Shown piece by piece: positions 53,627-62,256 of a stretch of 64,000 bases of DNA. Position numbers and translations under genes: made by a program. The notes beneath the pieces are model-generated. The model was not told where the DNA came from, ran no database searches, and saw only the letters and a program-made list of their open reading frames with translations. Source of the stretch: Clostridium scatologenes. GTDB taxonomy: Bacteria; Bacillota; Clostridia; Clostridiales; Clostridiaceae. The DNA is taken from contig NZ_CP009933.1 of the NCBI RefSeq assembly GCF_000968375.1, forward strand, positions 3,038,001-3,102,000, in the 5' to 3' direction. The first letter of the stretch is position 1. Every line of letters starts with the position of its first letter.

Positions 53627-54634
53627 TTAATTTTCTTCTGCCAACTTTTCCAGTTGAATTTTTATCTTATCTACAATTTTATTTTCATAACAATTATAAG
53701 CTTGTTTTATTGCATTTTTGAAAGCTTTACTATCTGAACTGCCGTGGGCTTTTATAGAAATTACTTTTGATCCTAAAAATACAGATCCTCCATATTCGGA
53801 ATAGTCCATTTTTTTCTTTAGTCCTTTAAACACAGGTTTTAGTAGTGCTGCACCTACTTTCGTTGTAAATGATTTCATAATTTCTTCTTTAATCATGCTA
53901 AATAAACTCATTGCAACCCCTTCATACATCTTAAGCACAGTATTTCCTACAAATCCATCACAAACTAAAATATTTACATCACCATTACAAACATCTCTTG
54001 GTTCCACATTGCCTACAAAATTGAACTCATCTGATTTAAGTTTAAACATTTGATAAGTACTTTTAGTTAGCTCGTTTCCCTTTTCTTCTTCCACTCCTAT
54101 ATTTATTAACCCTATACTTGGATTACTAATCTTCAAAATATTTTCAAAGTATATTTTCCCCATTAAAGCAAATTGAATTAAATATTGAGGTTTACAATCA
54201 ACATTAGCTCCTACATCTGTTACCATGAAAGCTCCATTTTTGCCTGGAATAATAGGTGCTAGAGTCACTCTATCTATCCCTTTAATTCTTCCCGCTATAA
54301 GTGTTGCTGCCGTCATTATCGCCCCTGTACTTCCCGCCGAAACAACACCTTGAGCTTTTCCTTGTTTTACTAATTCAAAAGCTTTAACTAAACTAGAGTC
54401 CTTTTTCTTTCTAACAGCCATAACTGGAGCTTCATTTGTAGTTATTATCTCTTCAGCATTAAGTATTTCAATTTTATCCTTAGGATATTTATACTTATTC
54501 AATTCCTTTTCAATAAGTTCTTTCTTCCCTGTAATAATTATATTTACATCATATTCTTTTACAGCTTGAACACATCCATCTACAACAGCTGCTGGTGCAA
54601 AATCTCCTCCCATACCATCTACTGCAATAATCAT
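53627..54634 (-). CDS. plsX: phosphate acyltransferase PlsX
   Basis: Makes acyl-phosphate from acyl-ACP for the PlsY route to phospholipids. The 335-residue protein starts IIAVDGMGGDFAPAAVV and has VSAGSTGAIM, the substrate-site SEYGGSVFLGSK-like segment near residue 275 and a peripheral membrane helix. GGAAG lies before the ATG. It follows rpmF but is cut off from it by a terminator; plsX-acpP near rpmF is conserved. Confidence 0.97.
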   Translation of the reverse strand: MIIAVDGMGGDFAPAAVVDGCVQAVKEYDVNIIITGKKELIEKELNKYKYPKDKIEILNAEEIITTNEAPVMAVRKKKDSSLVKAFELVKQGKAQGVVSAGSTGAIMTAATLIAGRIKGIDRVTLAPIIPGKNGAFMVTDVGANVDCKPQYLIQFALMGKIYFENILKISNPSIGLINIGVEEEKGNELTKSTYQMFKLKSDEFNFVGNVEPRDVCNGDVNILVCDGFVGNTVLKMYEGVAMSLFSMIKEEIMKSFTTKVGAALLKPVFKGLKKKMDYSEYGGSVFLGSKVISIKAHGSSDSKAFKNAIKQAYNCYENKIVDKIKIQLEKLAEEN

Positions 54635-54699
54635 ATTCTCACTTCCTTTTTATGCAACGGCTGATAAGCCACAAAATTTATTAATTATTATGAAAAAAA

Positions 54700-54719
54700 A
54701 GAAAGTCCTATGACTTTCT
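54700..54719 (-). terminator. intrinsic terminator after rpmF
   Basis: AGAAAGTC/GACTTTCT, 8 bp with a 4-base loop, followed on the minus strand by TTTTTTT. It lies between rpmF and plsX, so plsX must rely on read-through or its own weak promoter. Confidence 0.88.
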
Positions 54720-54725
54720 CTTTTG

Positions 54726-54908
54726 TTATTTTTCTGTTGAAACAACTTCTTTGCCATTATAATATCCACAACTCTTGCACACTCTATGAGCAAGTTTCAT
54801 TTCATGACACTGAGGACATTCAACTATTCCTGGTAAACTTAATTTGAAAGTTTGTGCTCTTCTTCTATCTCTTCTTCCTTTTGAAAATCTTCTCGCTGGA
54901 TTTCCCAC
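54726..54908 (-). CDS. rpmF: 50S ribosomal protein L32
   Basis: Zinc-binding large-subunit protein. The 60-residue sequence GNPARRFSKGRRDRRRAQ is followed by a four-cysteine zinc ribbon CPQCHEMKLAHRVCKSC (Cys-x2-Cys...Cys-x2-Cys), so this is the zinc-retaining form. Start is GTG, 9 bases after GGAGG. It lies 14 bases after yceD, its usual neighbour. Confidence 0.98.
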   Translation of the reverse strand: MGNPARRFSKGRRDRRRAQTFKLSLPGIVECPQCHEMKLAHRVCKSCGYYNGKEVVSTEK

Positions 54909-54922
54909 AGTAAAACACCTCC

Positions 54923-55426
54923 TTAATCAGTCGAAAACATGTCTTTCAATTTTGCCAATCTCGGGTCTATATCATCATCTTCACATTGGCATGTAGCAAA
55001 ATTTAGATTATTACCACATTTATGACATAATCCTTTGCAATCTTCTCTACAAAGCCTTTTAATTGGCATCTCTACAATTATATTGTTTTCAATTACTTCT
55101 GTGATATCTATTGTATCACTATCAATAAAGATGACATCGCCATCTCTACTTGCTCCATCATTATTGGTAAATTGTTCTTCAATGGTAATATCTACAGCAT
55201 AACTAAACTTTTCAAGACACCTTGAACAAGTTAGCTCTAACATGGTGCTTATAGTGCCATTTAAAGTAAGCATATCACCAATTTTATCTAGTGTTCCATT
55301 TAATTTAATTGGCTGTAGAAATTTTATAGTTTCCCTACCATCATGAAAACTTTCTTCTTGAATTTCAAGATGGAGCTCTTTTGTGGCCTTTTCTCTTTTT
55401 AATAACTCTGACACATCTAATTTCAT
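54923..55426 (-). CDS. yceD: YceD family (DUF177) protein
   Basis: A 167-residue protein of the YceD/DUF177 family, encoded before rpmF in many bacteria and thought to help 23S rRNA or ribosome assembly. A four-cysteine set in CREDCKGLCHKCGNNLNFATC and another pair in LTCSRCLEKF are visible, suggesting metal binding. ATG 55426 lies 7 bases after AGAGGTG. It begins an yceD-rpmF transcript from a strong promoter. Confidence 0.92.
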   Translation of the reverse strand: MKLDVSELLKREKATKELHLEIQEESFHDGRETIKFLQPIKLNGTLDKIGDMLTLNGTISTMLELTCSRCLEKFSYAVDITIEEQFTNNDGASRDGDVIFIDSDTIDITEVIENNIIVEMPIKRLCREDCKGLCHKCGNNLNFATCQCEDDDIDPRLAKLKDMFSTD

Positions 55427-55456
55427 AATGCTCACCTCTACATATTAGCCACATTT

Positions 55457-55485
55457 ATTATATAAAGATGAGCATTAAAAGTCAA
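55457..55485 (-). promoter_or_regulatory. sigma-A-type promoter of yceD-rpmF
   Basis: Minus-strand TTGACT (55480-55485), 17 bases, TATAAT (55457-55462), just past the ackA gene. One of the best promoter matches in the window. Confidence 0.85.
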
Positions 55486-55522
55486 GAATTATTTATTGTT
55501 GCTTATTAAATCGCAATTTTCC

Positions 55523-56722
55523 TTATTTACCAGATGTTACAATATTTTTTGTATCTCTAGCTATCATAAGTTCTTCATCTGTTGGAATTACAAATACTTT
55601 AACTTTTGAATCTGCAGTACTTATTTCAATTGCTTCTCCTCTTTGTGCATTCTTTTCTGCATCTATTTTAATTCCTAAATAAGTTAATCCTTCGCAAATC
55701 TTTGCTCTATTTACGCCTGAGTTTTCACCAAGTCCTGCTGTAAATACTATTGCATCTACTCCATTTAAAGCTGCTACATAAGAACCAATAGAAGTTCTTA
55801 CTCTATAATCAAATAGATTTATTGCAAGCTCTGCTCTTTTATTTCCTTCTTTAGCTGCATTCTCAATATCTCTGAAGTCACTGCTTACTCCTGATACACC
55901 GAATACACCCGATTTTTTATTTATTAAATCATTAATTTCATCCACACTTAAATTTAATTCTTTCATTAAGAAAGGTATTATTGAAGGGTCTACATCTCCA
56001 CATCTAGTTCCCATAACAAGTCCTGCAAGTGGAGTAAATCCCATTGTAGTATCTACAGCCTTTCCTCCATCTACAGCACAAAGACTAGCACCATTTCCTA
56101 AATGACAAGTTATTATTTTTAATTCCTTTGGATCTCTACCCATCATTTTTGCAGCTTCTGCTGATACAAATCTATGAGAAGTTCCATGGAATCCATATTT
56201 TCTTACACCATTGTTAGTATAAAGTTCATATGGTAACGCATATGTAAATGCATAGTCTGGTAAAGTTTGATGGAATGATGTATCAAACACACTAACCATT
56301 GGAGTATTTGGCATCAATTCTTTACAAGCATTTATTCCTATTATGTTTGGTGGATTATGAAGTGGTGCTAATTTAACACATTCTTCTAAAGCTTTCATGA
56401 CATCTTCATTTATAAGTACTGATTCTGCATATTTTTCTCCGCCATGAACAACTCTGTGACCTACTGCTGATATTTCTGACATGCTGCTGATTACTCCATG
56501 TTCTTTATCAACTAAAGCATCCAATACTAATTTTATTGCAACTTTATGATCTTTCATTGGTTGTTCAATAATATACTTTTCTCCATTAACTTTTTGAGTC
56601 AATATTGAACCTTCTATTCCTATTCTCTCAACTAATCCTTTTGCTAGTACTTTTTCATCTTCCATGTTAATTAATTGATACTTTAATGATGAACTTCCAC
56701 AATTTATTACTAATACTTTCAT
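55523..56722 (-). CDS. ackA: acetate kinase
   Basis: Converts acetyl phosphate and ADP to acetate and ATP, the energy-yielding end of acetate fermentation. The 399-residue protein has the signatures VLVINCGSSSLKYQL, GHRVVHGGEKY, KYGFHGTSHRFVS and ACHLGNGAS-like ITCHLGNGAS. AGGAG precedes the ATG. It follows pta by 16 bases; pta-ackA is a normal operon in clostridia. No clear terminator follows it. Confidence 0.98.
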   Translation of the reverse strand: MKVLVINCGSSSLKYQLINMEDEKVLAKGLVERIGIEGSILTQKVNGEKYIIEQPMKDHKVAIKLVLDALVDKEHGVISSMSEISAVGHRVVHGGEKYAESVLINEDVMKALEECVKLAPLHNPPNIIGINACKELMPNTPMVSVFDTSFHQTLPDYAFTYALPYELYTNNGVRKYGFHGTSHRFVSAEAAKMMGRDPKELKIITCHLGNGASLCAVDGGKAVDTTMGFTPLAGLVMGTRCGDVDPSIIPFLMKELNLSVDEINDLINKKSGVFGVSGVSSDFRDIENAAKEGNKRAELAINLFDYRVRTSIGSYVAALNGVDAIVFTAGLGENSGVNRAKICEGLTYLGIKIDAEKNAQRGEAIEISTADSKVKVFVIPTDEELMIARDTKNIVTSGK

Positions 56723-56738
56723 TTCTCAATCTCTCCTT

Positions 56739-57743
56739 TTATTTTTCTTGTGCTTGTGCTTGAACTGCAGTTATAGCAACAACATTAACTATATCTTCAG
56801 CACTACATCCTCTTGATAAATCATTGATTGGTTTAGCAAATCCTTGACAAACTGGTCCTACAGCTTCTGCTTTAGCAAATCTTTGAACTAATTTGTATCC
56901 TATATTTCCAGCTTGAATATCTGGGAATACTAATACATTTGCCTTTCCTGCTATTTTGCTATTTGGAGCTTTTAAATCAGCTACTTTTTGAACTATAGCA
57001 GCATCAAGCTGTAATTCTCCATCTATATCTAAATCTGGTCTCATTGATTTTGCAAGCTCAGTAGCCTTTGTTACTTTATCAACTAATTCATGGCTAGCAC
57101 TTCCCATAGTTGAGAATGATAGCATTGCAACCTTTGGATCCATTCCACAAAGATTTTTTGCAGTTTCTGCTGTGCTTACAGCAATTGAAGCTAATTCTTC
57201 TGAAGTTGGACATGGGTTAACTGCACAATCTGCAAAAAGGAGCATTCCATCTTTTCCATATTCACAATTTGGTATATTCATAATAAATGTACTTGAAACA
57301 ACTGATACTCCAGGAGCAGTTTTAATTATTTGAAGTCCTGGTCTTAAAAGATCACCAGTAGTATGAATAGCTCCTGAAACCATTCCATCTCCATCCCCTA
57401 ATTTTACCATCATTGTTCCATAATATAGAGGATCTCTTACTATTTTATCTGCTTTTTCTGGAGTCATTCCTTTTTTCTTTCTCAATTCATAGAATCCATT
57501 AGCATATTTCGCAGTATTCTCTGAAGTTTCAGGATCTACTACATTTACTCCTTCTAAATTGACTCCAAGACTTGCAGCTTTTTCTCTTATTACTTTTTCA
57601 TTTCCTACAAGGACTAAATTTGCAAGTCCTTCTTCTACTATTTTTGCACTTGCTTTAAGTGTTCTTTCTTCTTCACCTTCTGGTAAAACGATTGTCTTTT
57701 TATTAGCTTTCGCTTTTTTCCAAATCTCATCCATTAATTTCAT
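56739..57743 (-). CDS. pta: phosphate acetyltransferase
   Basis: Converts acetyl-CoA and phosphate to acetyl phosphate, paired with AckA. The 334-residue protein starts MKLMDEIWKKAKANKKTIVLPEGEEERTL and has TSFIMN-like STFIMNIPNCEYG, DCAVNPCPTSEELASIA and FPDIQAGNIGYKL. ATG 57743 is chosen, 10 bases after AAGGGAG; a longer frame upstream crosses the promoter. It is read from a promoter facing tmcAL. Confidence 0.98.
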   Translation of the reverse strand: MKLMDEIWKKAKANKKTIVLPEGEEERTLKASAKIVEEGLANLVLVGNEKVIREKAASLGVNLEGVNVVDPETSENTAKYANGFYELRKKKGMTPEKADKIVRDPLYYGTMMVKLGDGDGMVSGAIHTTGDLLRPGLQIIKTAPGVSVVSSTFIMNIPNCEYGKDGMLLFADCAVNPCPTSEELASIAVSTAETAKNLCGMDPKVAMLSFSTMGSASHELVDKVTKATELAKSMRPDLDIDGELQLDAAIVQKVADLKAPNSKIAGKANVLVFPDIQAGNIGYKLVQRFAKAEAVGPVCQGFAKPINDLSRGCSAEDIVNVVAITAVQAQAQEK

Positions 57744-57799
57744 TTTTTTATTGCTCCCTTCAAAATATATAGAATTAGATAAAAGTACATACACTATAT

Positions 57800-57829
57800 A
57801 CTATAATCCTTTTCTTATATGTTTTTCAA
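57800..57829 (-). promoter_or_regulatory. sigma-A-type promoter of pta-ackA
   Basis: Minus-strand TTGAAA (57824-57829), 18 bases, TATAGT (57800-57805), with another TATAGT 7 bases on. Confidence 0.7.
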
Positions 57830-57906
57830 TAAAAAAACTTATATTTTTAATTTTTTCTTAAAAAAAATTCTATAAAACATAAAAATCACAATATTTTTTA
57901 TAACAT

Positions 57907-57936
57907 TTGTTTATTATTTATGTAAAATGTTATACT
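57907..57936 (+). promoter_or_regulatory. sigma-A-type promoter of tmcAL
   Basis: Plus-strand TTGTTT (57907-57912), 18 bases, TATACT (57931-57936), about 63 bases before the tmcAL ATG. Divergent to the pta promoter. Confidence 0.6.
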
Positions 57937-57998
57937 TAATATTACATAAATTACTCATAAATAAATTAAACTTTACATAAAAAATCGGAGGGCAAGTT

Positions 57999-59225
57999 AT
58001 GAACATTACAGGAATTATAGTTGAATATAACCCTTTTCATAATGGGCATTTACATCATATAAAAAAATCGAAATCACTAACTAATTGTGATGCTATTGTT
58101 GCAATAATGAGTGGTAACTTCGTTCAAAGAGGACTTCCTGCCATAGTTGATAAATGGACTAGAACTAGAATGGCATTAATGAATGGAGTTGATTTAGTTA
58201 TAGAGCTTCCTTTAATTTACAGTTTATCTTCTGCTGAATTTTTTGCTAGTGGAGCCATAAGCCTTTTAAATAATTTGGGAATAGTAAACAACCTATGTTT
58301 TGGAAGTGAATGTGGCGATATTGAAACTTTATTATACTTATCAAAAATACTATCTGAAGAACCTAAAAATTTAAAAAAATTTCTCAGAGATGAACTCAAT
58401 AAAGGTCTTTCTTACCCACTTGCAAGAAGTAACGCATTATTAAAATTTTTGAAAGTTTCCAGCAGTGAATCATTTCATTTTAAAAATATTGAAGAAATTT
58501 TAAATTCTCCTAATAATATTTTGGGTTTAGAATATTGCAAAAAATTAATTGAATTAAATAGTAATATTTTACCCTTTACCATAAATAGAGAAGGCGGACA
58601 CTATAATAGTACTGTTTTTAATGAACAATTTTCTAGTGCATCTTCCATAAGAAAATATATGAAAGAAAATATAAACATGGATACTTTGGAAAAATATATT
58701 CCACAAAATGTATATGACTTATTATTAAATCTAAATGAAAACAATTACCATTTTACCTTTGAGGATGAAATGATCTCTTATATAAAATATAAATATACAC
58801 TATATAAAAATTCTATATTAAAACTTCCAGACGTATCTGAAGGTATTGAAAATAGAATATTCAAAGTCCTAGAAAACACTGAAAACTTTAATGACCTAAT
58901 ATTATATTCCAAAACTAAAAGATATACTTATACTCGTATAAACAGAATTCTATGCCAATTTTTTCTAGGAATGGAGAATTGGGATACTGCAACTTTAAGA
59001 AAAAATTCTTGTCCATATGCTAGAATTCTTGGTTTTAATTCCAAAGGTTCAAAAATTTTGAAAGCATTAAAACAAACCTCAAATATCCCTATATACACTA
59101 AACTTCCCAAAGATCCAATTCATACTTTAAGTTTGGATATACATGGTACTAAGGTTTATAGTCTCTTAAATAAAAGCATAAATCCTAATGCAGACTATTT
59201 AACAAGCCCAATAATAATTAAATAG
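57999..59225 (+). CDS. tmcAL: tRNA(Met) cytidine acetate ligase TmcAL
   Basis: Adds acetyl from acetate and ATP to C34 of elongator tRNA(Met). The 408-residue protein (formerly YlbM) has the nucleotidyltransferase start GIIVEYNPFHNGHLHHI (residues 5-21), AIMSGNFVQRGLPAIVDKW and the SSAEFFASGAISLL segment, followed by a helical C-terminal half. CGGAGGG lies about 8 bases before the ATG. It is divergent from pta and is followed by ylbJ after a 145-base structured gap. Confidence 0.94.
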   Translation: MNITGIIVEYNPFHNGHLHHIKKSKSLTNCDAIVAIMSGNFVQRGLPAIVDKWTRTRMALMNGVDLVIELPLIYSLSSAEFFASGAISLLNNLGIVNNLCFGSECGDIETLLYLSKILSEEPKNLKKFLRDELNKGLSYPLARSNALLKFLKVSSSESFHFKNIEEILNSPNNILGLEYCKKLIELNSNILPFTINREGGHYNSTVFNEQFSSASSIRKYMKENINMDTLEKYIPQNVYDLLLNLNENNYHFTFEDEMISYIKYKYTLYKNSILKLPDVSEGIENRIFKVLENTENFNDLILYSKTKRYTYTRINRILCQFFLGMENWDTATLRKNSCPYARILGFNSKGSKILKALKQTSNIPIYTKLPKDPIHTLSLDIHGTKVYSLLNKSINPNADYLTSPIIIK

Positions 59226-59240
59226 CCTTACAAATAAACA

Positions 59241-59368
59241 TTTAACACCATCTTATATAAAATTAGAATAACTAATAAAATTTCCAAATATACTTATATA
59301 GCAAGTTAAACTTTGCAGTACTTGCAAAATTTTCTCATTATGTAGATTTATGTAAGGTTGGTGTTTAA
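59241..59368 (+). repeat. imperfect inverted repeat spanning the ylbJ leader
   Basis: A left arm (59241-59263, starting TTTAACACCATC) and a right arm (59346-59368, containing GTAAGGTTGGTG) are inverted copies with a few mismatches, with 82 bases between; a smaller GCAAGT/ACTTGC repeat lies inside. The right arm covers the best ribosome binding site of ylbJ. Confidence 0.5.
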
Positions 59369-59370
59369 GG

Positions 59371-60540
59371 TTGAAAATTATTTTATACATATTAATAATA
59401 CTCATAATTATATTGCTAGCTCTTTTACTGAAGAACAAAAATATTTTTGTAACCATAATTTGTTCTTTAATTATATTGGAAATAATAGCTTCTCCTAAGT
59501 TGTGTATAGATGGAGCAGTATCCGGATCCTTACTTTTTTTCTACAAAGTATTTCCTTCTTTATTTTCATTTTTAATCGTATCAAATGTAATAATGGCTTA
59601 CGATGGCATATATATATACTCTAAAATTCTTGGTACTGCTTTATGTAGACCATTAAGACTTCCTAAGAGCTGTAGCTTTGTGTTAATGATAAGTTTACTT
59701 TGTGGATATCCCTTAGGCGCAAAATATGCTTGCGATCTGTATGAAAAGAATATAATAAACTTAAAAACCTGTGAAAGGTTATTAAATATAGCTTCAAATG
59801 CAAGTCCTCTATTTGTACTTGGGTCTGTGGGTATATCCATGTTAAAAGACTCTAAAATAGGATATATATTATTATTATCAAATGCTCTCTCATGTATAGC
59901 TATGGGTTTTTTTCTTCCTGCAGATATTTATGGACAAAAAAATGGCTTTAAAGGAACCCACACTTACTCAGATTCAAACATTGGTAATGTTCTTAAATCT
60001 AGTATCGAAAATTCCATTAAAACCTGCCTATCTATAGGCGGATTTGTTACCCTTTTTTCTGTAGTAAATAACATTGTTAAAAGTAACTATTTATTTAGTA
60101 GTTTTTCATATAAGCTTTCTCTATTGCTTAATACTCCACAAGACATATTACAGGGATTCCTGCTTGGAATAATAGAAATGACTAATGGATGCAATTTAGT
60201 TTCATCATCAAATTCATCCATACTATTAAAAATAGCACTAGTAAGTTTTCTTTTTACATTTAGTGGATTCTCCATTATTTCACAAGTTTACTCTTTTACT
60301 TATAAATTTAATATTTCCATGAAAAAATATACTTTCAGAAAGATACTACAAGGTATAAGTTGCTCTATAATAAGCATTATTCTTTATAAACTTATGTATT
60401 TCAGTCAATCAAAACAAAGCTTCAATATAAATTATATAAGCACTTACTCACTTGAATATAGCTTTATAATAACAATTATCTTTTTAATAATGTTACCTTG
60501 GATTATTTTTAAGATCAAGAAGCTATTTCATATCTCTTAG
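59371..60540 (+). CDS. ylbJ: sporulation integral membrane protein YlbJ
   Basis: A 389-residue hydrophobic protein (about eight to ten membrane segments) of the nucleoside-recognition/YlbJ family; the B. subtilis gene is under sporulation control and needed for spore cortex formation or heat resistance. Seen are the conserved GALSGS-like DGAVSGSLLFFYKVFPSLFSFLI, SLLCGYPLGAKYACDLYEK and the ASNASPLFVLGSVG segments. The start is TTG 59371 with a weak AAGG site. Its end overlaps the convergent coiled-coil gene by 18 bases. Confidence 0.9.
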   Translation: MKIILYILIILIIILLALLLKNKNIFVTIICSLIILEIIASPKLCIDGAVSGSLLFFYKVFPSLFSFLIVSNVIMAYDGIYIYSKILGTALCRPLRLPKSCSFVLMISLLCGYPLGAKYACDLYEKNIINLKTCERLLNIASNASPLFVLGSVGISMLKDSKIGYILLLSNALSCIAMGFFLPADIYGQKNGFKGTHTYSDSNIGNVLKSSIENSIKTCLSIGGFVTLFSVVNNIVKSNYLFSSFSYKLSLLLNTPQDILQGFLLGIIEMTNGCNLVSSSNSSILLKIALVSFLFTFSGFSIISQVYSFTYKFNISMKKYTFRKILQGISCSIISIILYKLMYFSQSKQSFNINYISTYSLEYSFIITIIFLIMLPWIIFKIKKLFHIS

Positions 60541-61047
60541 TTCTTTAACATTTTCTCTTATGGTATCAGAATTTAAATTAATGCTAGATTCCAAATCAAT
60601 TACAAAATCTTGCATTTGCTTTTTTAAGTTTATCATCATAATTTTACTTTTATTAGCTATTTCATTGTCTAATTGATTTAAAATTTCATCTGCATAATCC
60701 CTAGCTCCTAATCTTATGGATTTAGCACTTCTTTCAGCAGAAGCTACAATAGCCTCTGCTTTTACTTTTGCTTGTTTTGTTATATCGTGATTTTCTACCT
60801 GCTTCTTTAAAAAGTTAATATTTTCCCTTTTTAGATTTTCAGATTCTTCAATAGCCTCACTCAATATTCTTTCCTTTTCCTCAACTATCCATTGTGCTTT
60901 TTTCAATTCATCTGGAAGATAATTAATTATTTTTTCTATTATTTCCAAAGTTTCTTTCTTGTGTACTATGACTTTCCCTGTCATAGGAACTTTTGCAGAT
61001 GTTTCTATAATTTCATTAAGATATTCTAGTAATTTAATAACATCCAT
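60523..61047 (-). CDS. coiled-coil protein of unknown function
   Basis: A 174-residue, mostly charged protein that I cannot assign. It has an N-terminal 65-residue segment with PMTGKVIVHKKETLEIIEKI and then a long helical coiled coil with ATP-synthase-subunit-like EEKERILSEAIEES and KAEAIVASAERSAKSIRLG repeats. Similar genes between coaD and ylbJ in clostridia are often called ATPase or DivIVA-like, without proof. GGGGG precedes the ATG. It follows coaD by 14 bases and overlaps the end of ylbJ. Confidence 0.75.
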   Translation of the reverse strand: MDVIKLLEYLNEIIETSAKVPMTGKVIVHKKETLEIIEKIINYLPDELKKAQWIVEEKERILSEAIEESENLKRENINFLKKQVENHDITKQAKVKAEAIVASAERSAKSIRLGARDYADEILNQLDNEIANKSKIMMINLKKQMQDFVIDLESSINLNSDTIRENVKELRDMK

Positions 61048-61061
61048 AAAATCTTTTCCCC

Positions 61062-61544
61062 CTAAAGGTTTTTTATCTTATTAATTACAGCTGGCATTAC
61101 ACTATCTGGTACTAATCCTTCAATACATCCACCAAACATAGCTACTTGCTTAACTGACGAAGAGCTTAAAAAAGAATTTCCAGAACTAGCCATCATAAAT
61201 ACTGTTTCTATATTAGGATCCAATTTACTATTCATAAGTGACATTTGAAACTCATATTCAAAATCCGAAACAGCTCTAAGTCCTTTAACTATTACCTTAG
61301 CATTTTTGTGTCTCAAAAAATTAATCAGTAATCCACTGAAACTTTCAACCTTTACATTTGGTATATCTTTAACTGCTCTTTTAATCAATTCAACTCTTTC
61401 TTCTATATCAAAAAGTCCTTTTTTTTGAGGATTTATTAATACTCCAACAACCAATTCATCAAAAACCTTTGAAGATCTTTTTATTATATCTAAATGTCCA
61501 TTAGTTATAGGATCAAAACTTCCAGGATATACTGCTGTTCTCAT
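61062..61544 (-). CDS. coaD: phosphopantetheine adenylyltransferase
   Basis: Makes dephospho-CoA from ATP and 4'-phosphopantetheine. The 160-residue protein has AVYPGSFDPITNGHLDII (about 4-21), the KGLRAVSDFEYEFQMSLMN segment and the ISSTxxR-like SSSSVKQVAMFGG region. GGGAGG precedes the ATG. It follows rsmD by 5 bases, a common pairing. Confidence 0.98.
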   Translation of the reverse strand: MRTAVYPGSFDPITNGHLDIIKRSSKVFDELVVGVLINPQKKGLFDIEERVELIKRAVKDIPNVKVESFSGLLINFLRHKNAKVIVKGLRAVSDFEYEFQMSLMNSKLDPNIETVFMMASSGNSFLSSSSVKQVAMFGGCIEGLVPDSVMPAVINKIKNL

Positions 61545-61549
61545 AATAA

Positions 61550-62110
61550 TTAATCCTCCCTGTACCTATAAAAACAAACTGTTGTTTTACCATACTTTCT
61601 ATAATCAACAAGTATTATTTTATCTGTTCCTTGATATAATTCTTCTCTAGTATCAATTTTAGTTACTATAAGTCCATCTTTATTTAATAATCCTTCTTTT
61701 TCTATAATTTCAACTGCAGGTGGAATCATATCCTTCATATAAGGAGGATCTATAAAAATCAAATCAAAAACTATTTTTTTTCTCGAAAATTCTTCTAAAG
61801 CCTTATATGAATCCATATTAATACACTTACAAATTTGTTCAAATTTCAGATTTTGAACATTTTTAACTAAAAATGAATAAGTTTCAGGACTTCTGTCAAC
61901 TAAATAACATTGCTTAGCTCCTCTGCTAGCAGCTTCTAATCCTAAACTTCCTGTTCCAGAAAACACATCCAAAGCTATTGAACCATACGTTTTGTTTTGT
62001 ATTATGTTAAACATAGCTTCTTTTACTCTATCTAAAGTAGGTCTCGTGGTATCCATACCAATTGGTGACATAATTTTTCTTCCCTTTGCAAGACCTGCAA
62101 TAATTCTCAT
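61550..62110 (-). CDS. rsmD: 16S rRNA (guanine(966)-N2)-methyltransferase
   Basis: Methylates G966 of 16S rRNA in the small subunit. The 186-residue Rossmann-fold methyltransferase has RIIAGLAKGRKI, RPTLDRVKEAMFNII, the SAM-binding ALDVFSGTGSLGLEAASRGA and the catalytic motif FIDPPYMKDM (about 122-131). AGGAGG precedes the ATG. It is the gene after recG. Confidence 0.96.
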   Translation of the reverse strand: MRIIAGLAKGRKIMSPIGMDTTRPTLDRVKEAMFNIIQNKTYGSIALDVFSGTGSLGLEAASRGAKQCYLVDRSPETYSFLVKNVQNLKFEQICKCINMDSYKALEEFSRKKIVFDLIFIDPPYMKDMIPPAVEIIEKEGLLNKDGLIVTKIDTREELYQGTDKIILVDYRKYGKTTVCFYRYRED

Positions 62111-62256
62111 AATTTTTCCTCCTTGTAATTATCACGATGTTTAAAAATTATATATTTTTCTATAATATTTTAACATATATGCTTTCATTATACAAAATTT
62201 ATTTCCATTATTAAAAATACAATTTCAATTCTCAGAATACTTATTCTTTTATAAAA

